From positions 1 through 32,027 of the forward strand of contig CALIUJ010000050.1 in the NCBI GenBank assembly GCA_938048785.1: DNA of 32,027 nt, given 5' to 3'. A program made the position numbers and the translations under genes. Origin of the DNA: an uncultured Archaeoglobaceae archaeon (GTDB lineage Archaea > Halobacteriota > Archaeoglobi > Archaeoglobales > Archaeoglobaceae). The notes below the pieces were generated by a model that made no database searches, had not been told where the DNA came from, and worked only from the letters and a program-made list of their open reading frames with translations. Each line of letters opens with the position of its first letter. The stretch's first letter is position 1. Below are positions 9,178-18,220 of the stretch, piece after piece.

Positions 9178-9465
9178 TCAGTTTTGCCTTCTTCTCCCAA
9201 GCAGGTAAGCTATCGCGATCAGCCCAGCGATTGCGAAGATCGCCTCAAAGCCTGGCGTTGGCTTAGGAGTTTGAGGATATGCGTTTTGATTGTTTTTGAA
9301 GTTGTTGGGGTAGATCGTTCGATGAAATCGTTTTGTTGGATGAATTATATAAATAATTTCCAGAGTATTCGCGATCTTGCAATCCGCATCTTCCATGCAC
9401 CGAAAAGCCAGTAGCAAAAAATAAAGAGCTTTAAAAACTTCGAAAACTCTTCTTGATCTTAACAA
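9178..9465 (-). pseudogene. PGF-CTERM tail, probable remnant of a surface protein gene
   Basis: The last ~30 residues of this frame, PKPTPGFEAIFAIAGLIAIA followed by YLLGRRRQN, are a textbook PGF-CTERM signal: a PGFE motif, one membrane helix and an arginine cluster. Archaeosortase A cleaves such tails and anchors the protein to lipid. A short Asn/Thr/Pro-rich linker precedes it. Upstream there is only ~60 residues of atypical sequence with no convincing exported domain. The only starts are a TTG at 9465 inside the end of argD or an ATG at 9396. PGF-CTERM proteins normally have a signal peptide and a large ectodomain, so I read this as the 3' remnant of a deleted gene. A tiny anchored protein using the LYFLLLAF segment as signal is the alternative. 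Confidence 0.55.
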
Positions 9466-10613
9466 GACAAATTTAAAGCTTTGAGCACGGCTTCAAGCTT
9501 CTCGATCGCAATCTCTACTTCCTTTTCGCTGATCACAAGCGGTGGAACTATGCGAAGATTTTCCTCTGAGGTTGCGTTTAGAACTAATCCAAAGTCAAGT
9601 GCCTTCTCAACGATCTTATCCGCATTGCTCGCCTTTACGCCTATCATCAACCCTTTTCCACGGACTTCTTCAAAAAGTTCTGAAAGGCGCTTCATGAAAT
9701 AGTTTCCAACTTTTTCTGCGTTTTCAACGAGACGATATTTCTCGATTATCTCAATCGTTGCAAGAGAAGCCGTGCAAGCCAATGGATTTCCGCCAAAAGT
9801 CGAGCCATGGTCTCCTCTTTCCAACTTCTGTGCTATTTCCTCCTTAATGGCGCAACATCCGATTGGAAAACCAGAGCCCATGGCTTTTGCCATTGCCATG
9901 ATGTCTGGTTGAAAGCCGTAGTGTTCCTTTGCAAACCACTTCCCAGTTCTACCGAAGCCAGTTTGAACTTCATCGAAGATAACCAAGAATCCATGCTTCT
10001 CTTTTAGCTCAAATATCGCCTTAACGAAATCTTTCTCTGCTGGAAAAACTCCCGCTTCGCCTTGGATCAATTCGAGGATGACAGCGCAAGTTCTGGAATC
10101 AACCTTCTTTTCTAAATCCGCCACGTCGTTGTAATTCGCGAATTCAACATCTCTTAGCAATGGTTCAAACGGTTTTTTGAACTTCTCCTTGTAAGTCACT
10201 GAAAGGGCACCCATTGTTCTTCCATGGAAAGCGTTTTTGAATGCAACAAAATTCTTTTTCCCACTCGCCTTTCTTGCAAACTTAAGAGAAGCCTCTATTG
10301 CCTCAGTTCCGCTGTTGCAGAAAAAGAACCTGTCCATCCCGGTTATCATCCTAAGCTTTTCCGCGAGCTCTATTTGTGGGATCGTGTAAAAGAGATTAGA
10401 AACGTGAACGAGCTTCTTCAACTGCTCATAGACCTTTTGAACGAATTCCGGATGCGAGTAGCCAATCGAGACGCAAGCGATTCCGGAAACCAAGTCTAGG
10501 TATTTCTTTCCATTGACGTCGAAAAGGTAGCAACCTTCTCCACGCTCAAAGACGACTTTTTGCCTTTTGTAAACCTGCGGAATCAAAACCCTTTCTTTTT
10601 CAATCCAGTCCAC
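9459..10613 (-). CDS. argD: Acetylornithine/acetyl-lysine-type aminotransferase (class III)
   Basis: This PLP enzyme acts in arginine, and possibly lysine, biosynthesis, moving an amino group between glutamate and the N-acetyl semialdehyde. The 384-residue product has FFCNSGTEAIEASLKFAR, FHGRTMGALSVT, the PLP-binding D214 in VIFDEVQTGFGRTG and the Schiff-base K243 in MAMAKAMGSGFPIG, then HGSTFGGNPLAC. The length is typical of ArgD. Start GTG 10613 is supported by GAGGTGA formed by the end of apgM. It is the last intact gene of the pheT-apgM-argD operon. Specificity between ArgD, LysJ and GABA-type relatives cannot be fixed from sequence alone, but ArgD is the best fit. Confidence 0.9.
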   Translation of the reverse strand: MDWIEKERVLIPQVYKRQKVVFERGEGCYLFDVNGKKYLDLVSGIACVSIGYSHPEFVQKVYEQLKKLVHVSNLFYTIPQIELAEKLRMITGMDRFFFCNSGTEAIEASLKFARKASGKKNFVAFKNAFHGRTMGALSVTYKEKFKKPFEPLLRDVEFANYNDVADLEKKVDSRTCAVILELIQGEAGVFPAEKDFVKAIFELKEKHGFLVIFDEVQTGFGRTGKWFAKEHYGFQPDIMAMAKAMGSGFPIGCCAIKEEIAQKLERGDHGSTFGGNPLACTASLATIEIIEKYRLVENAEKVGNYFMKRLSELFEEVRGKGLMIGVKASNADKIVEKALDFGLVLNATSEENLRIVPPLVISEKEVEIAIEKLEAVLKALNLSC

Positions 10614-10617
10614 GCTT

Positions 10618-11751
10618 TCACCTCAAAAAGATTGGCATAAGCTTAAGCCCATCTATCATCCCAAATTTTCCTTTTGCACATGAGAACTCGGAAAAAGTTT
10701 TCACGTCATCTCTCTCTAACCCATAGATCGCAAAGGGGACGCTTTCCGCGACATGCGTTCTCAGCTCTATCGGAGTGGGATGATCGGGGATCAAGAGAAT
10801 TCGAAGTTCGCTCAAGTCTGCTTTGTCCAAGATCCTTCCAACTATTTCTTCATCGTAGATCTCTATTGCTTCCACTTTCTTCTCCAAATCGCCTTCGTGG
10901 CTTACCTCATCGATTCCCTCTGTATGAACTGCGACAAAGTCGAATTCATCCATTGCCTTGAGAGTTCTCCTAACTATCCCCTTGTAATTTGTATCTATGT
11001 AACCCGTAACCCCCTCAACTTCTAAGAACTCCATGCCAAGTCCCCTCGCAATCCCCTTCAGCAGATCCACCTCTGATATCATCGCCCCTTTCAGCCCATA
11101 AGTCCCTTTAAAATTTGGAAAATTTGGCATCTTCCCCCCACCCCATGGCCAGATCATGTTTGCTTTCTCTGTAACCTCTGGGACGACTTTCTTCGACCAT
11201 TCGATGAGCTCAATCAATACTTCGGCGAGCTTTCCGTCACTTGGCAAGTGCTCGGAGATCTTTTTGCCCTGTATGTCGTGCGGTGCAAATGTCTTCGCAA
11301 CCTCAAAATCTTTTTTTATCGCCAAGAGATTTCTATAGCTTCTTCCCGCATGAAATTCGAGGAAATCATACTTCTTCCTTTTGTTAAGGTATTTCATGAC
11401 TTTCTTAGCTTCCTCATCGCTTATCCTTCCCCCAGCGTAATCCAACATTATGTCCGTTGCTTTGACAAGATTACAGCGGTAAACGAGCTTAGCATTGATT
11501 CCGTTGGCGAGTGCTTCAATCGGTCCCCTCCCCGTGTAATATTTTTTCACATCAATGCCAAGAATCGTAAGGTTCGCAACGTCGCTACCAGGTTCGAAGC
11601 CCTCGGGAATCGTTTTTGCCTTTCCACAAGCACCTTCCTTCGCAATAAAGTCTATGTTTGGCTTATCTGCAACTTCGAGTGGAGTTTTCCCACCCAATTT
11701 CTCTATCCTCCAGTCTGCCATCCCATCTGGAATTAGGAGGAGGAACTTCAT
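10618..11751 (-). CDS. apgM: Cofactor-independent phosphoglycerate mutase (archaeal type)
   Basis: ApgM interconverts 3- and 2-phosphoglycerate in glycolysis and gluconeogenesis without 2,3-bisphosphoglycerate. The 377-residue protein of the alkaline-phosphatase superfamily starts [14 protein letters not shown] with the metal Asp at position 9, and has the nucleophile S56 in [29 protein letters not shown] and [15 protein letters not shown] supply the other metal ligands. The length (~400) is normal. Its ATG overlaps the pheT stop (ATGA) and its stop overlaps the argD ribosome-binding site, so the three genes are probably translated in series. Confidence 0.95.
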   Translation of the reverse strand: MKFLLLIPDGMADWRIEKLGGKTPLEVADKPNIDFIAKEGACGKAKTIPEGFEPGSDVANLTILGIDVKKYYTGRGPIEALANGINAKLVYRCNLVKATDIMLDYAGGRISDEEAKKVMKYLNKRKKYDFLEFHAGRSYRNLLAIKKDFEVAKTFAPHDIQGKKISEHLPSDGKLAEVLIELIEWSKKVVPEVTEKANMIWPWGGGKMPNFPNFKGTYGLKGAMISEVDLLKGIARGLGMEFLEVEGVTGYIDTNYKGIVRRTLKAMDEFDFVAVHTEGIDEVSHEGDLEKKVEAIEIYDEEIVGRILDKADLSELRILLIPDHPTPIELRTHVAESVPFAIYGLERDDVKTFSEFSCAKGKFGMIDGLKLMPIFLR

Positions 11752-13388
11752 AGAATTTCACCAAGGTTGAAGAGTTTTGCGAGTTCAAGCTCAAACGCAA
11801 CTACTGGGCTCGGAATGCCAAAGTTCTCGAGAACCCTTGGATGTATCTCGCCAAAGATGCCAACGCTCTTACCATTGACAACTATCCTCGCTTGCCTCCC
11901 GGGTATAAAGGCTCCATCCTCTGCTTCGACTGCCTTCCACTCAAATCCGAGTTCTCTCATCAGGGCTTGAACGATACTCCTTATTTCAGAAAACGTTGCT
12001 TTTGAGTTCATAATGCAACCACAAAGATTTAACTTGTTCTTTTTACCAACTACAACGTCACCAACTTCGAAAACCTTTATCGGCAATTCACAGTGCTTGT
12101 TCACAGCGAGAACTTCCAACAACTTCGAAAGTAGCTCCATGCGCAGAATCGTGTGCTCTGTGGTGAGTGGATGCATCAAGGGCACGAAGTCTTCCCACGG
12201 ATTCGCGGATCTCCCCAAATCTCTAAGAGATTTCTCGCTCGTCAAAGTGAAGGTTATGACCTCGACGAATCCCAAACCAATCATGATCTCCTTCACAACT
12301 TCTCTTATCTCGTTCCAGCGATGCGCTTCCCCAATTCCCGAGGTTCCCGGATAGTCAGGGGTTATTCTTTCGTAACCATAACCGATTGCAATGTCTTCGA
12401 TCACATCCCACTCGTGCATGATGTCCGCTCTGTAAGATGGAACGAGCACTTCGATCTCATCCCCGAGAATTCTGCATCCAAACCTCATCTTCTCAAGAGA
12501 TTCAACTATATCCTTTTCCGATATCTCAAATCCCAGCAAAGAACGGATTTCGCTTTTCTTAACGATGAATCTCTTCTCCGACAGATCGGGAGTTTTCTCG
12601 ACTTTAGTGGGGTAAATGACCTCTACCTTTTCTATCTCCCCTCCACGATCGCTTAGCATACACGCAATGATGCGAAGTGCCTTGTCTACGTATTCATCGA
12701 AGCCCGTGACGTCGATGAAAAGATGTCTTGTCTTCTCCGTAACCCTCGTTTTTTCGGCGTTGATTATCGGTGGAAAAGAAATGACTTCGTTTTTGGCATC
12801 GAGTATGATTGGATACACTTCTCCTCCCTCGAGAATGAATCCAAATTCCTTGCCTTTTGGATGCTCCCTCAGAATTTCTGCAATCGTCATCGATCTATCG
12901 AAATCGAGGGGAACGAAGGAAAAATCTGCGTCGACTGCAGTGTATCTCAGCGGGAAGTTTACCTTCTCGAGATCGTGGACACCAACTGCCATTCTTCTGC
13001 GATTTCTTCCAATCGTCCAGTGCAAGTCCTCTTGAACTTCCATAAGGCTCCTTATGATTTCGTCGCTCATTCTGAGATTCTTGACAACGCAACCAACTAT
13101 TCTTGGTCTCACCCCTAAGACTTTGTTCTCAACGAAGATTTTCCATTCACTCTCCTTGGCAACGTATTTTTTCAAACCAGTTTCGATTCCCAAGAAACCT
13201 CTTAAAGCTCTTGCAACACCCTCTATGCTGTATAAATCCGGTCTGTTTGGGAAAAACTCGACAGAAATCGTTTCTTCGTCAACTCTCTCGATGTCGCATC
13301 CAAGCATCGGCAATCTTTTCAGAATCAGCTCCCTGCTTGCACCAACGAGCTCCTCGAGTTCCTTCCACTCAAGGTTTATCACTGGCAT
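11748..13388 (-). CDS. pheT: Phenylalanine--tRNA ligase beta subunit
   Basis: PheT is the larger, tRNA-binding and editing subunit of the (alpha-beta)2 synthetase. The 546-residue archaeal/eukaryotic-length protein shows the N-terminal [22 protein letters not shown], the B3/B4 editing region, the B5 segment [26 protein letters not shown], and the catalytic-like B6/B7 core with [21 protein letters not shown] and a final [16 protein letters not shown]. The pheS partner is not in the window. A TATA-like TTTTTAT at 13411-13417 (reverse strand) is centred 26 bases before ATG 13388, so the operon mRNA may be leaderless. Confidence 0.95.
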   Translation of the reverse strand: MPVINLEWKELEELVGASRELILKRLPMLGCDIERVDEETISVEFFPNRPDLYSIEGVARALRGFLGIETGLKKYVAKESEWKIFVENKVLGVRPRIVGCVVKNLRMSDEIIRSLMEVQEDLHWTIGRNRRRMAVGVHDLEKVNFPLRYTAVDADFSFVPLDFDRSMTIAEILREHPKGKEFGFILEGGEVYPIILDAKNEVISFPPIINAEKTRVTEKTRHLFIDVTGFDEYVDKALRIIACMLSDRGGEIEKVEVIYPTKVEKTPDLSEKRFIVKKSEIRSLLGFEISEKDIVESLEKMRFGCRILGDEIEVLVPSYRADIMHEWDVIEDIAIGYGYERITPDYPGTSGIGEAHRWNEIREVVKEIMIGLGFVEVITFTLTSEKSLRDLGRSANPWEDFVPLMHPLTTEHTILRMELLSKLLEVLAVNKHCELPIKVFEVGDVVVGKKNKLNLCGCIMNSKATFSEIRSIVQALMRELGFEWKAVEAEDGAFIPGRQARIVVNGKSVGIFGEIHPRVLENFGIPSPVVAFELELAKLFNLGEIL

Positions 13389-13410
13389 TGGCTGAGCTCG
13401 GAGTCTCGGA

Positions 13411-13417
13411 TAAAAAT
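13411..13417 (-). promoter_or_regulatory. TATA box of the pheT-apgM-argD operon
   Basis: Reverse-strand TTTTTAT within GAATTTTTATCC, centred 26 bases before the pheT ATG, in the 56-base gap between pheT and the mscS-like gene. Confidence 0.5.
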
Positions 13418-13444
13418 TCTTTTCAGTCTAAGAGAGTTTAAAAA

Positions 13445-14278
13445 TCAAGTGCTACGAGTTTTCCCAAACCATATGACTCTCTGCGGAAACGGTATCTCTA
13501 TCCCATTTTTCTCAAGCTCAACCTTTATTTCCCAAAGCAAGCTCGTCTTAACTTCAAGCCAAATCTTCGAGGGTGCCCAGATCCTTGCGATTATGTTAAC
13601 TCCACTTTCACCAAAGCTGTCCACGAAAACCTGTGGCGGTGGAATCTTGAGCGCAAATGGATGTCTTTCGATAACATTTCGTATTATCTCTATTGCTTTC
13701 TTTGCGTCATCGCTGTAGCTTATCTGAACGACGTATTCAAACCTTCGCGCCACGTTCGCAACTGGGTTCGTTATATTGGAGGAAAAAACTCTCTCGTTTG
13801 GAATTCTAACGTATAGCCCATCGAAGGTTCTAACGATCGTCGACATTATGCTCATGTCCTCGACTATTCCGGATACGTTGTCCACAACTATCTGGTCCCC
13901 GATCTTTATCGGTCTCTCCGCAAGCAAGAAAATTCCCGAGAGAAAGTTGGAGACGACCCTTTGACTTGCAAAACCTATGGCTACACCCAAAATTCCGCCC
14001 GCAACAAGTAGCCCAGTGAGGTTGACTCCAAGCACGGGAGTAACAGAAACAAATGCCAATATTATTATGAGCGCATAGGATACCTTTACGAGCAACTCGA
14101 GCTGGTCTTTACGCATCTTGTCTGCAAAGGACCTTCGCAAACTCATCGCGACGAACTTCGCTATCACCGATGCGATGATGATGACGGTCACCGCAAAGAC
14201 GAGATCTCTCACTTTAACGTCGCCGTAGAGCGGTAAGTCCACTATCTGCATCACAAACGTGAGGATTTCCTCGATCAT
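13445..14278 (-). CDS. MscS-family mechanosensitive channel
   Basis: Small-conductance channels of this family open under membrane tension to release solutes on hypo-osmotic shock. From ATG 14278 the protein has 277 residues. Two or three hydrophobic helices lie at ~20-110. They are followed by the glycine/alanine-rich pore helix GLLVAGGILGVAIGFASQ, the FLSGIFLLAERPIKIGDQI signature, a beta domain (VRIPNERVFSSNITNPV) and an alpha/beta cytoplasmic end. ATG 14278 overlaps the stop of the DUF432 gene (ATGA), which favours it over GTG 14287. The tight coupling to DUF432 suggests that protein acts with the channel. Confidence 0.92.
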   Translation of the reverse strand: MIEEILTFVMQIVDLPLYGDVKVRDLVFAVTVIIIASVIAKFVAMSLRRSFADKMRKDQLELLVKVSYALIIILAFVSVTPVLGVNLTGLLVAGGILGVAIGFASQRVVSNFLSGIFLLAERPIKIGDQIVVDNVSGIVEDMSIMSTIVRTFDGLYVRIPNERVFSSNITNPVANVARRFEYVVQISYSDDAKKAIEIIRNVIERHPFALKIPPPQVFVDSFGESGVNIIARIWAPSKIWLEVKTSLLWEIKVELEKNGIEIPFPQRVIWFGKTRST

Positions 14279-14979
14279 ATCCCCCACTCCATCGTGAACT
14301 TTGTAGCGAGTATTGGAATCCTCCTTGCTGTGTACAACTCGATCGCCTTCTTCATACCTTCAAACATCGGCTTATCTAAAAAACTCGTTTCTGCAATCCT
14401 TCGCGATTGTATCTTCATTTCCGCGATGGATGAAACGATTTCATCGCTGTAGTAGATCTTCATCGCAAAAACGTCAAAAACGACTTTGGTAACCTCGCAC
14501 CAAGAGTCGCTGACGTTCTGAATTTTCAGTCTCATAACTCCGTTCTCAAGGAAATCTACGTTCGGCGGATTGCTAAAAATTTCGCTTTGCCAAAATCTTG
14601 CAATTACACCACCACGTGGCTCACCGTAGAGTGCATACTTTGGATTTACAAAGCTAAAAACGTCTATTTCATCCAAGACGTCGCCCTTTACGACGAAAAC
14701 ACCTACTTCGATTGGAAACGTCAGGTATATTTCCACGCTTGAAGCGGGTTCAACCAACAGTGGTTTAGAAAACTGAATGAAGAGGTAGTTCGTTATGCTC
14801 CTTGGCAAGTTCACGGGTTCTACTGGATTTAAGATGACTTCTTGATCGCTCAAGAAGATCTTCTCGATCTCTGAATTTCCGAGTTTCCTGCGGTATCTGT
14901 ATAGTCCGCCTTTCTCAACCCATAATCGAAGGTCACGCACCGAAATGTCCAAGTTGCTCAATCTGTAGCTCCCATACAC
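14275..14979 (-). CDS. DUF432 family protein coupled to the MscS channel
   Basis: The product (234 residues from GTG 14979) is a soluble, beta-rich protein of the DUF432 type: it begins VYGSYRLSNLDISV and contains LFIQFSKPLLVEPASSVEIY, TFPIEVGVFV, KYALYGEPRGGVIARFWQSE and LKIQNVSDSWCEV. No signal peptide or membrane helix is seen. The frame extends to TTG 14997, but a TATA-like CTTTATA at 15000-15006 (reverse strand) is centred 24 bases before GTG 14979. That makes GTG the likely leaderless start. DUF432 genes are, as I recall, often adjacent to mscS in archaea. Its function is unknown; a channel partner or osmotic response is inference. Confidence 0.82.
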   Translation of the reverse strand: MYGSYRLSNLDISVRDLRLWVEKGGLYRYRRKLGNSEIEKIFLSDQEVILNPVEPVNLPRSITNYLFIQFSKPLLVEPASSVEIYLTFPIEVGVFVVKGDVLDEIDVFSFVNPKYALYGEPRGGVIARFWQSEIFSNPPNVDFLENGVMRLKIQNVSDSWCEVTKVVFDVFAMKIYYSDEIVSSIAEMKIQSRRIAETSFLDKPMFEGMKKAIELYTARRIPILATKFTMEWGI

Positions 14980-14999
14980 ATTTGAACTATTGGGCAAGG

Positions 15000-15006
15000 T
15001 ATAAAG
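15000..15006 (-). promoter_or_regulatory. TATA box of the DUF432-mscS operon
   Basis: Reverse-strand CTTTATA, centred 24 bases before GTG 14979. It is part of a divergent promoter region shared with the UPF0200/0201 gene and decides the DUF432 start. Confidence 0.5.
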
Positions 15007-15025
15007 TTCTTTGCAACTCCACCAT

Positions 15026-15033
15026 GTATTTAA
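15026..15033 (+). promoter_or_regulatory. TATA box of the UPF0200/0201-DUF98 operon
   Basis: TATTTAAA is centred about 27 bases before ATG 15057, consistent with a leaderless or nearly leaderless mRNA. Confidence 0.5.
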
Positions 15034-15056
15034 ATCTTGGAGTAAAAGAGAAGTGG

Positions 15057-15995
15057 ATGATCATAGCATTCGTTGGCTACCCTTTGGCTGGGAAGAGCAC
15101 AGCAGCGGAGGTTGCAAGGGAACTTGGAATTCCAGTTGTGACGATGGGTGACGTAATAAGAGAGGAGGCAATCAAAAGAGGTATCGAGCCAAACGCAGAA
15201 AATCTCGGAAAATTGGCAGACGAGCTAAGGAGGAAGGAAGGAATGGATGCAATCGCGAAGAGATGCGTTCCAAGAATTCGTGCCCACTACCCAGTGGTGC
15301 TCGTCGATGGTATTCGCGGTATTGCAGAAGTTTTAGCTTTGAAAAAAACATTTGGAAACTTAGTTCTCATCGCAATCGATGCTCCAATCGAAGTGAGATT
15401 TCAGAGGGCAAAGATGCGAAAGAGAAGCGATGACGTTTCGACGATAGAAGAACTGATGGAGAGAGATCGGAGAGAGGAATCTTGGGGACTAAAAAAGGCT
15501 ATGGAGATTGCAGACTTTACAATAGAGAACACAGGAGACCAAGATAGTTTTAGAGAAAAGATCAGAGCTCTACTCCAGAAATTGCTAAGCGTTGAAGTCG
15601 AGATAGAAACGTTCGTCCACCCAACTGAAGAAGAGGAGAAAGTCGTAAAGGCGATTAAAAATCTATTTCCAGATGCGAAGATAGAAATTGAGAACGGTAA
15701 GCTCTTCGCAGTTGCGAGGGATCTTAAACAGTTTAAAGAGCTGTTAAAAAGACAGAAGATACTGGATACTGCAAGAGCTGAGCTTATGCGAGGAAAAAGA
15801 GGAAAAGAGGTCGTGGTCTTTCTCAACAAACAAACTTCTACGGTTTCAAGGATAAACTTCTGCGATGAGAACGTCGCGCTTTCACCTTTAAAAGTGACCT
15901 TTAGATTGATAAACGTCCCATTCCAGAGGTTCTTAGACTATCTCGCACCGATAACAAAAGAGGGGAAGCCTATAAATGAAGTGGATGAGTTATGA
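15057..15995 (+). CDS. UPF0200/UPF0201 fusion: nucleoside-kinase-like P-loop protein with RNA-binding-like C-terminal domain
   Basis: The 312-residue protein has two parts. Residues ~1-175 form a P-loop kinase-like domain (MIIAFVGYPLAGKSTAAEVA, Walker A at 7-15, VVTMGDVIREEA, VLVDGIRG, RAKMRKRSDD), close to adenylate and dephospho-CoA kinases and matching UPF0200. Residues ~180-312 match UPF0201/COG1325 (VEIETFVHPTEEEEKVVKAI, ILDTARAELMRG, FLNKQT), whose fold resembles RNA-binding or ribosomal L5-like proteins. In many archaea these are separate genes; I recall the same fusion in A. fulgidus AF_1395. Start ATG 15057 is chosen from the P-loop position and the TATA spacing. The stop overlaps the DUF98 start (ATGA). 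Substrate and role are unknown. Confidence 0.88.
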   Translation: MIIAFVGYPLAGKSTAAEVARELGIPVVTMGDVIREEAIKRGIEPNAENLGKLADELRRKEGMDAIAKRCVPRIRAHYPVVLVDGIRGIAEVLALKKTFGNLVLIAIDAPIEVRFQRAKMRKRSDDVSTIEELMERDRREESWGLKKAMEIADFTIENTGDQDSFREKIRALLQKLLSVEVEIETFVHPTEEEEKVVKAIKNLFPDAKIEIENGKLFAVARDLKQFKELLKRQKILDTARAELMRGKRGKEVVVFLNKQTSTVSRINFCDENVALSPLKVTFRLINVPFQRFLDYLAPITKEGKPINEVDEL

Positions 15996-16474
15996 ACGCT
16001 TTGCACAGAATACTCATGACAACCGACGGATCGATAACTTCGATAATCGAAGCTGTGACGCAGAGCCAAGTGACTGTTGAAACCGTTGATCAAAGAGTTC
16101 TAAAGGCAGACAGAGAAATTTCAGAACGTCTCGGAATCTACGAGGGCGAAGAAGTGAACTACAGAGTCGTTTATCTCAAATCAAAGGGTTTAATTTACGC
16201 AAAAGCGGTATCTTTTACCCCGCTGAGAAGACTTGCAAACGGCTTTAGGGAAGATCTGATGCGTGCAGACATCCCAATTGGAAAAATAATGAAGAAACAT
16301 AGGATAGAGGCGAGGAGAGAGATAAGGTGGGGAAAGATCGTTCGCGATGAAGCCCTTGCGGAAGAAATGAACGTTAAAAAACCACTCTTCATCGCAAGAA
16401 ATTACGTAATAATACATAGAAACGAAGTCTTGATCGACATAACCGAGTTCTTCCCGATGGAGAGGTTTGAGTAA
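15992..16474 (+). CDS. DUF98 / chorismate pyruvate-lyase-like protein
   Basis: The 160-residue protein matches the DUF98 (Rv2949c-like) family, related to the UbiC chorismate lyase fold that releases pyruvate from chorismate to give 4-hydroxybenzoate. Visible features are LHRILMTTDGSITSIIEAV at the N-terminus, the central YRVVYLKSKGLIYAKAVSFTP, and a C-terminal ARNYVIIHRNEVLIDITEFFP. The FxE-type acidic residue near the end and the basic residues around position 100 fit the substrate site of the family. I recall that A. fulgidus AF_1396 is of this family and follows the UPF0200/0201 gene, as here. Chorismate lyase activity is plausible, but the physiological product in this organism is unproven. 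Confidence 0.8.
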   Translation: MNALHRILMTTDGSITSIIEAVTQSQVTVETVDQRVLKADREISERLGIYEGEEVNYRVVYLKSKGLIYAKAVSFTPLRRLANGFREDLMRADIPIGKIMKKHRIEARREIRWGKIVRDEALAEEMNVKKPLFIARNYVIIHRNEVLIDITEFFPMERFE

Positions 16475-16475
16475 T

Positions 16476-16484
16476 CTTTTTATT
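16476..16484 (+). promoter_or_regulatory. TATA box of the DUF2116 gene
   Basis: CTTTTTATT is centred about 24 bases before ATG 16504, just after the DUF98 stop. The small gene can therefore have its own leaderless transcript. Confidence 0.45.
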
Positions 16485-16503
16485 CCAGCCAGATATTGCG
16501 GTT

Positions 16504-16695
16504 ATGGTTCTCGTCCCTCATAGGCATTGCGTCGTCTGTGGAAAGGCGATTGAAGCGGACAAATTCGTTTGTGGCGATGAGTGCAAGGAAAGGCTCGACA
16601 AGGAAAGAAAGAGGCAGAGAAACTTTACGATCTTCATGTTCCTACTCTTCATAGGCCTACTACTAATCCTCTGGCTCCCCTACATGGTCCGATAA
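16504..16695 (+). CDS. Zinc-ribbon single-span membrane protein (DUF2116 type)
   Basis: The 63-residue protein has an N-terminal zinc ribbon HRHCVVCGKAI...KFVCGDECKERLD, followed by a basic helix (DKERKRQRN) and one hydrophobic helix (FTIFMFLLFIGLLLILWLP) ending VR. This architecture is that of DUF2116, a small archaeal family of unknown function whose ribbon is probably cytoplasmic. Its last 33 bases overlap the 3' end of purF on the opposite strand. Confidence 0.82.
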   Translation: MVLVPHRHCVVCGKAIEADKFVCGDECKERLDKERKRQRNFTIFMFLLFIGLLLILWLPYMVR

Positions 16696-18042
16696 CTCCC
16701 CAGGAACTGGAACTGGGTAGCGTGAGGTCAAACAAGCGATGCAAAAGCCTTCTCCACCCAATTTTTTCAGCGAATTCAAGAGACCGGGTAAGCTTAGATA
16801 GCTGAGACTTTCGGCGCCAAGTATCCTCCTTATCTCTTCTATGGAGTGCTTCGAAGCGACGAGTTCTTCTCTCGTCTTCATGTCTATGCCAAAGTAGCAT
16901 GGTGCAATTATCGGAGGACTTCCAACGCGAAAATGAATCTCCTTTGCACCAGATCTCTTCAGCATCTCTACGATTCTCCTCGAAGTCGTAGCACGAACTA
17001 TGCTATCATCAACGAGAACAACTCTTTTTCCTTCAACGTTCTCCCTTATCACGTTAACCTTCATTCTCACCAAGAGCTCTCTCAGCTCTTGCTTTGGCAT
17101 GATAAAAGTTCTACCGACGTATCTGTTCTTTATCAACGCCTCCATGTATGGTAACCCGAGCTTCATCGCGTAGCCGATTGCTGCTGTGATTCCACTGTCT
17201 GGAACCGCAGAAACGAAGTCTGCAACTGCTGGTGATTCTTCTGCAAGCGTTTTTCCCATCTCTGTTCTTGCTTTATAAACGCTCACACCATCGATGATCG
17301 AATCTGGACGTGCGAAGTATATGTATTCAAAGATGCAGAAAGCTTTTTTCTTGCAATCCGCGAACTTCAAGAATTCAAGGTCACCGTTCTCTATAATCAC
17401 CGCCTCCCCTGGCTTTACATCTGCGATGAATTTGCCTTCGATTGCGTCGATTGCACAACTTTCACTGCAAACCACATATCCATCCTCGGTTTCCCCAACA
17501 CAAAGGGGCCGAAAACCAATTGGATCGCGGAAAGCAACGATCTTTTTGTTCACCATTAGGATACAGGAATAACTGCCAACGAGCTTCTCGCTCAGCGATT
17601 TCAGGACCACTTCCAAATCTCCTTCGCTCAAGAGCAGTTTTGAAAAAAGCTGTGCTATTACTTCGGAATCGGTGTCTGTTGTGAAAACACCGCCTTCGTT
17701 CTCAAGCTCCTTTCGAAGCTCGAGGTAGTTCACGAGGTTTCCGTTGTGTGTCACCGCGACGCTTCCAACCTTGGACTTCACGATGAACGGTTGTGCGTTT
17801 TCGAGTTTAGAGGAACCAGCGGTGGAGTATCTCACGTGACCTACCGCAACGTTTGCTGGGATCAGATCTCTTTCAGTAAAGACCTCCGAAACAAGACCCA
17901 TCCCTTTTCTGTAATCCAGCTTCCCTGTCCAAAAGGCTATTCCAGCGGATTCCTGACCACGATGCTGTAGAGAGAACAAGAGGTAATAAACATATCTCCC
18001 TGCAAGGGAGTTTTCACTGTAAGCGCCAGCTATTCCGCACAT
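16663..18042 (-). CDS. purF: Amidophosphoribosyltransferase
   Basis: PurF commits PRPP to purine synthesis, using glutamine to make phosphoribosylamine. The 459-residue protein has the Ntn nucleophile Cys2 directly after Met ([10 protein letters not shown]), so no long propeptide is present. It also has VGHVRYSTAGSS, THNGNLVNYLELR, the EYIYFARPDSIIDG segment and the PRPP-binding VVLVDDSIVRATTSRR. Four cysteines fall where the Bacillus-type enzyme binds a [4Fe-4S] cluster: in FCIFEYIYF, APCYFGIDM and the C-terminal CIACLTSRYP pair. It is therefore likely an iron-sulfur, possibly oxygen-sensitive, form. Its ATG overlaps the rpl37e stop (TAATG). The C-terminus overlaps the convergent DUF2116 gene. 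Confidence 0.96.
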   Translation of the reverse strand: MCGIAGAYSENSLAGRYVYYLLFSLQHRGQESAGIAFWTGKLDYRKGMGLVSEVFTERDLIPANVAVGHVRYSTAGSSKLENAQPFIVKSKVGSVAVTHNGNLVNYLELRKELENEGGVFTTDTDSEVIAQLFSKLLLSEGDLEVVLKSLSEKLVGSYSCILMVNKKIVAFRDPIGFRPLCVGETEDGYVVCSESCAIDAIEGKFIADVKPGEAVIIENGDLEFLKFADCKKKAFCIFEYIYFARPDSIIDGVSVYKARTEMGKTLAEESPAVADFVSAVPDSGITAAIGYAMKLGLPYMEALIKNRYVGRTFIMPKQELRELLVRMKVNVIRENVEGKRVVLVDDSIVRATTSRRIVEMLKRSGAKEIHFRVGSPPIIAPCYFGIDMKTREELVASKHSIEEIRRILGAESLSYLSLPGLLNSLKKLGGEGFCIACLTSRYPVPVPGELSDHVGEPED

Positions 18043-18220
18043 TAGTTGCTGTCTTTCGTCTTTTTAACCCAGTTGTAGCTCCTGAGCCTTTTGCTCCTCC
18101 CGAATCCACAGGCGGAGCAATAACCCTTCCTCCAGTGGAAAGAGTTTCTACCACATCTTCTACATCGCACGTGCACTCTCTTCCTATTTCTTCTTCCCAT
18201 CGAAGCTGTTCCCTCAGACA

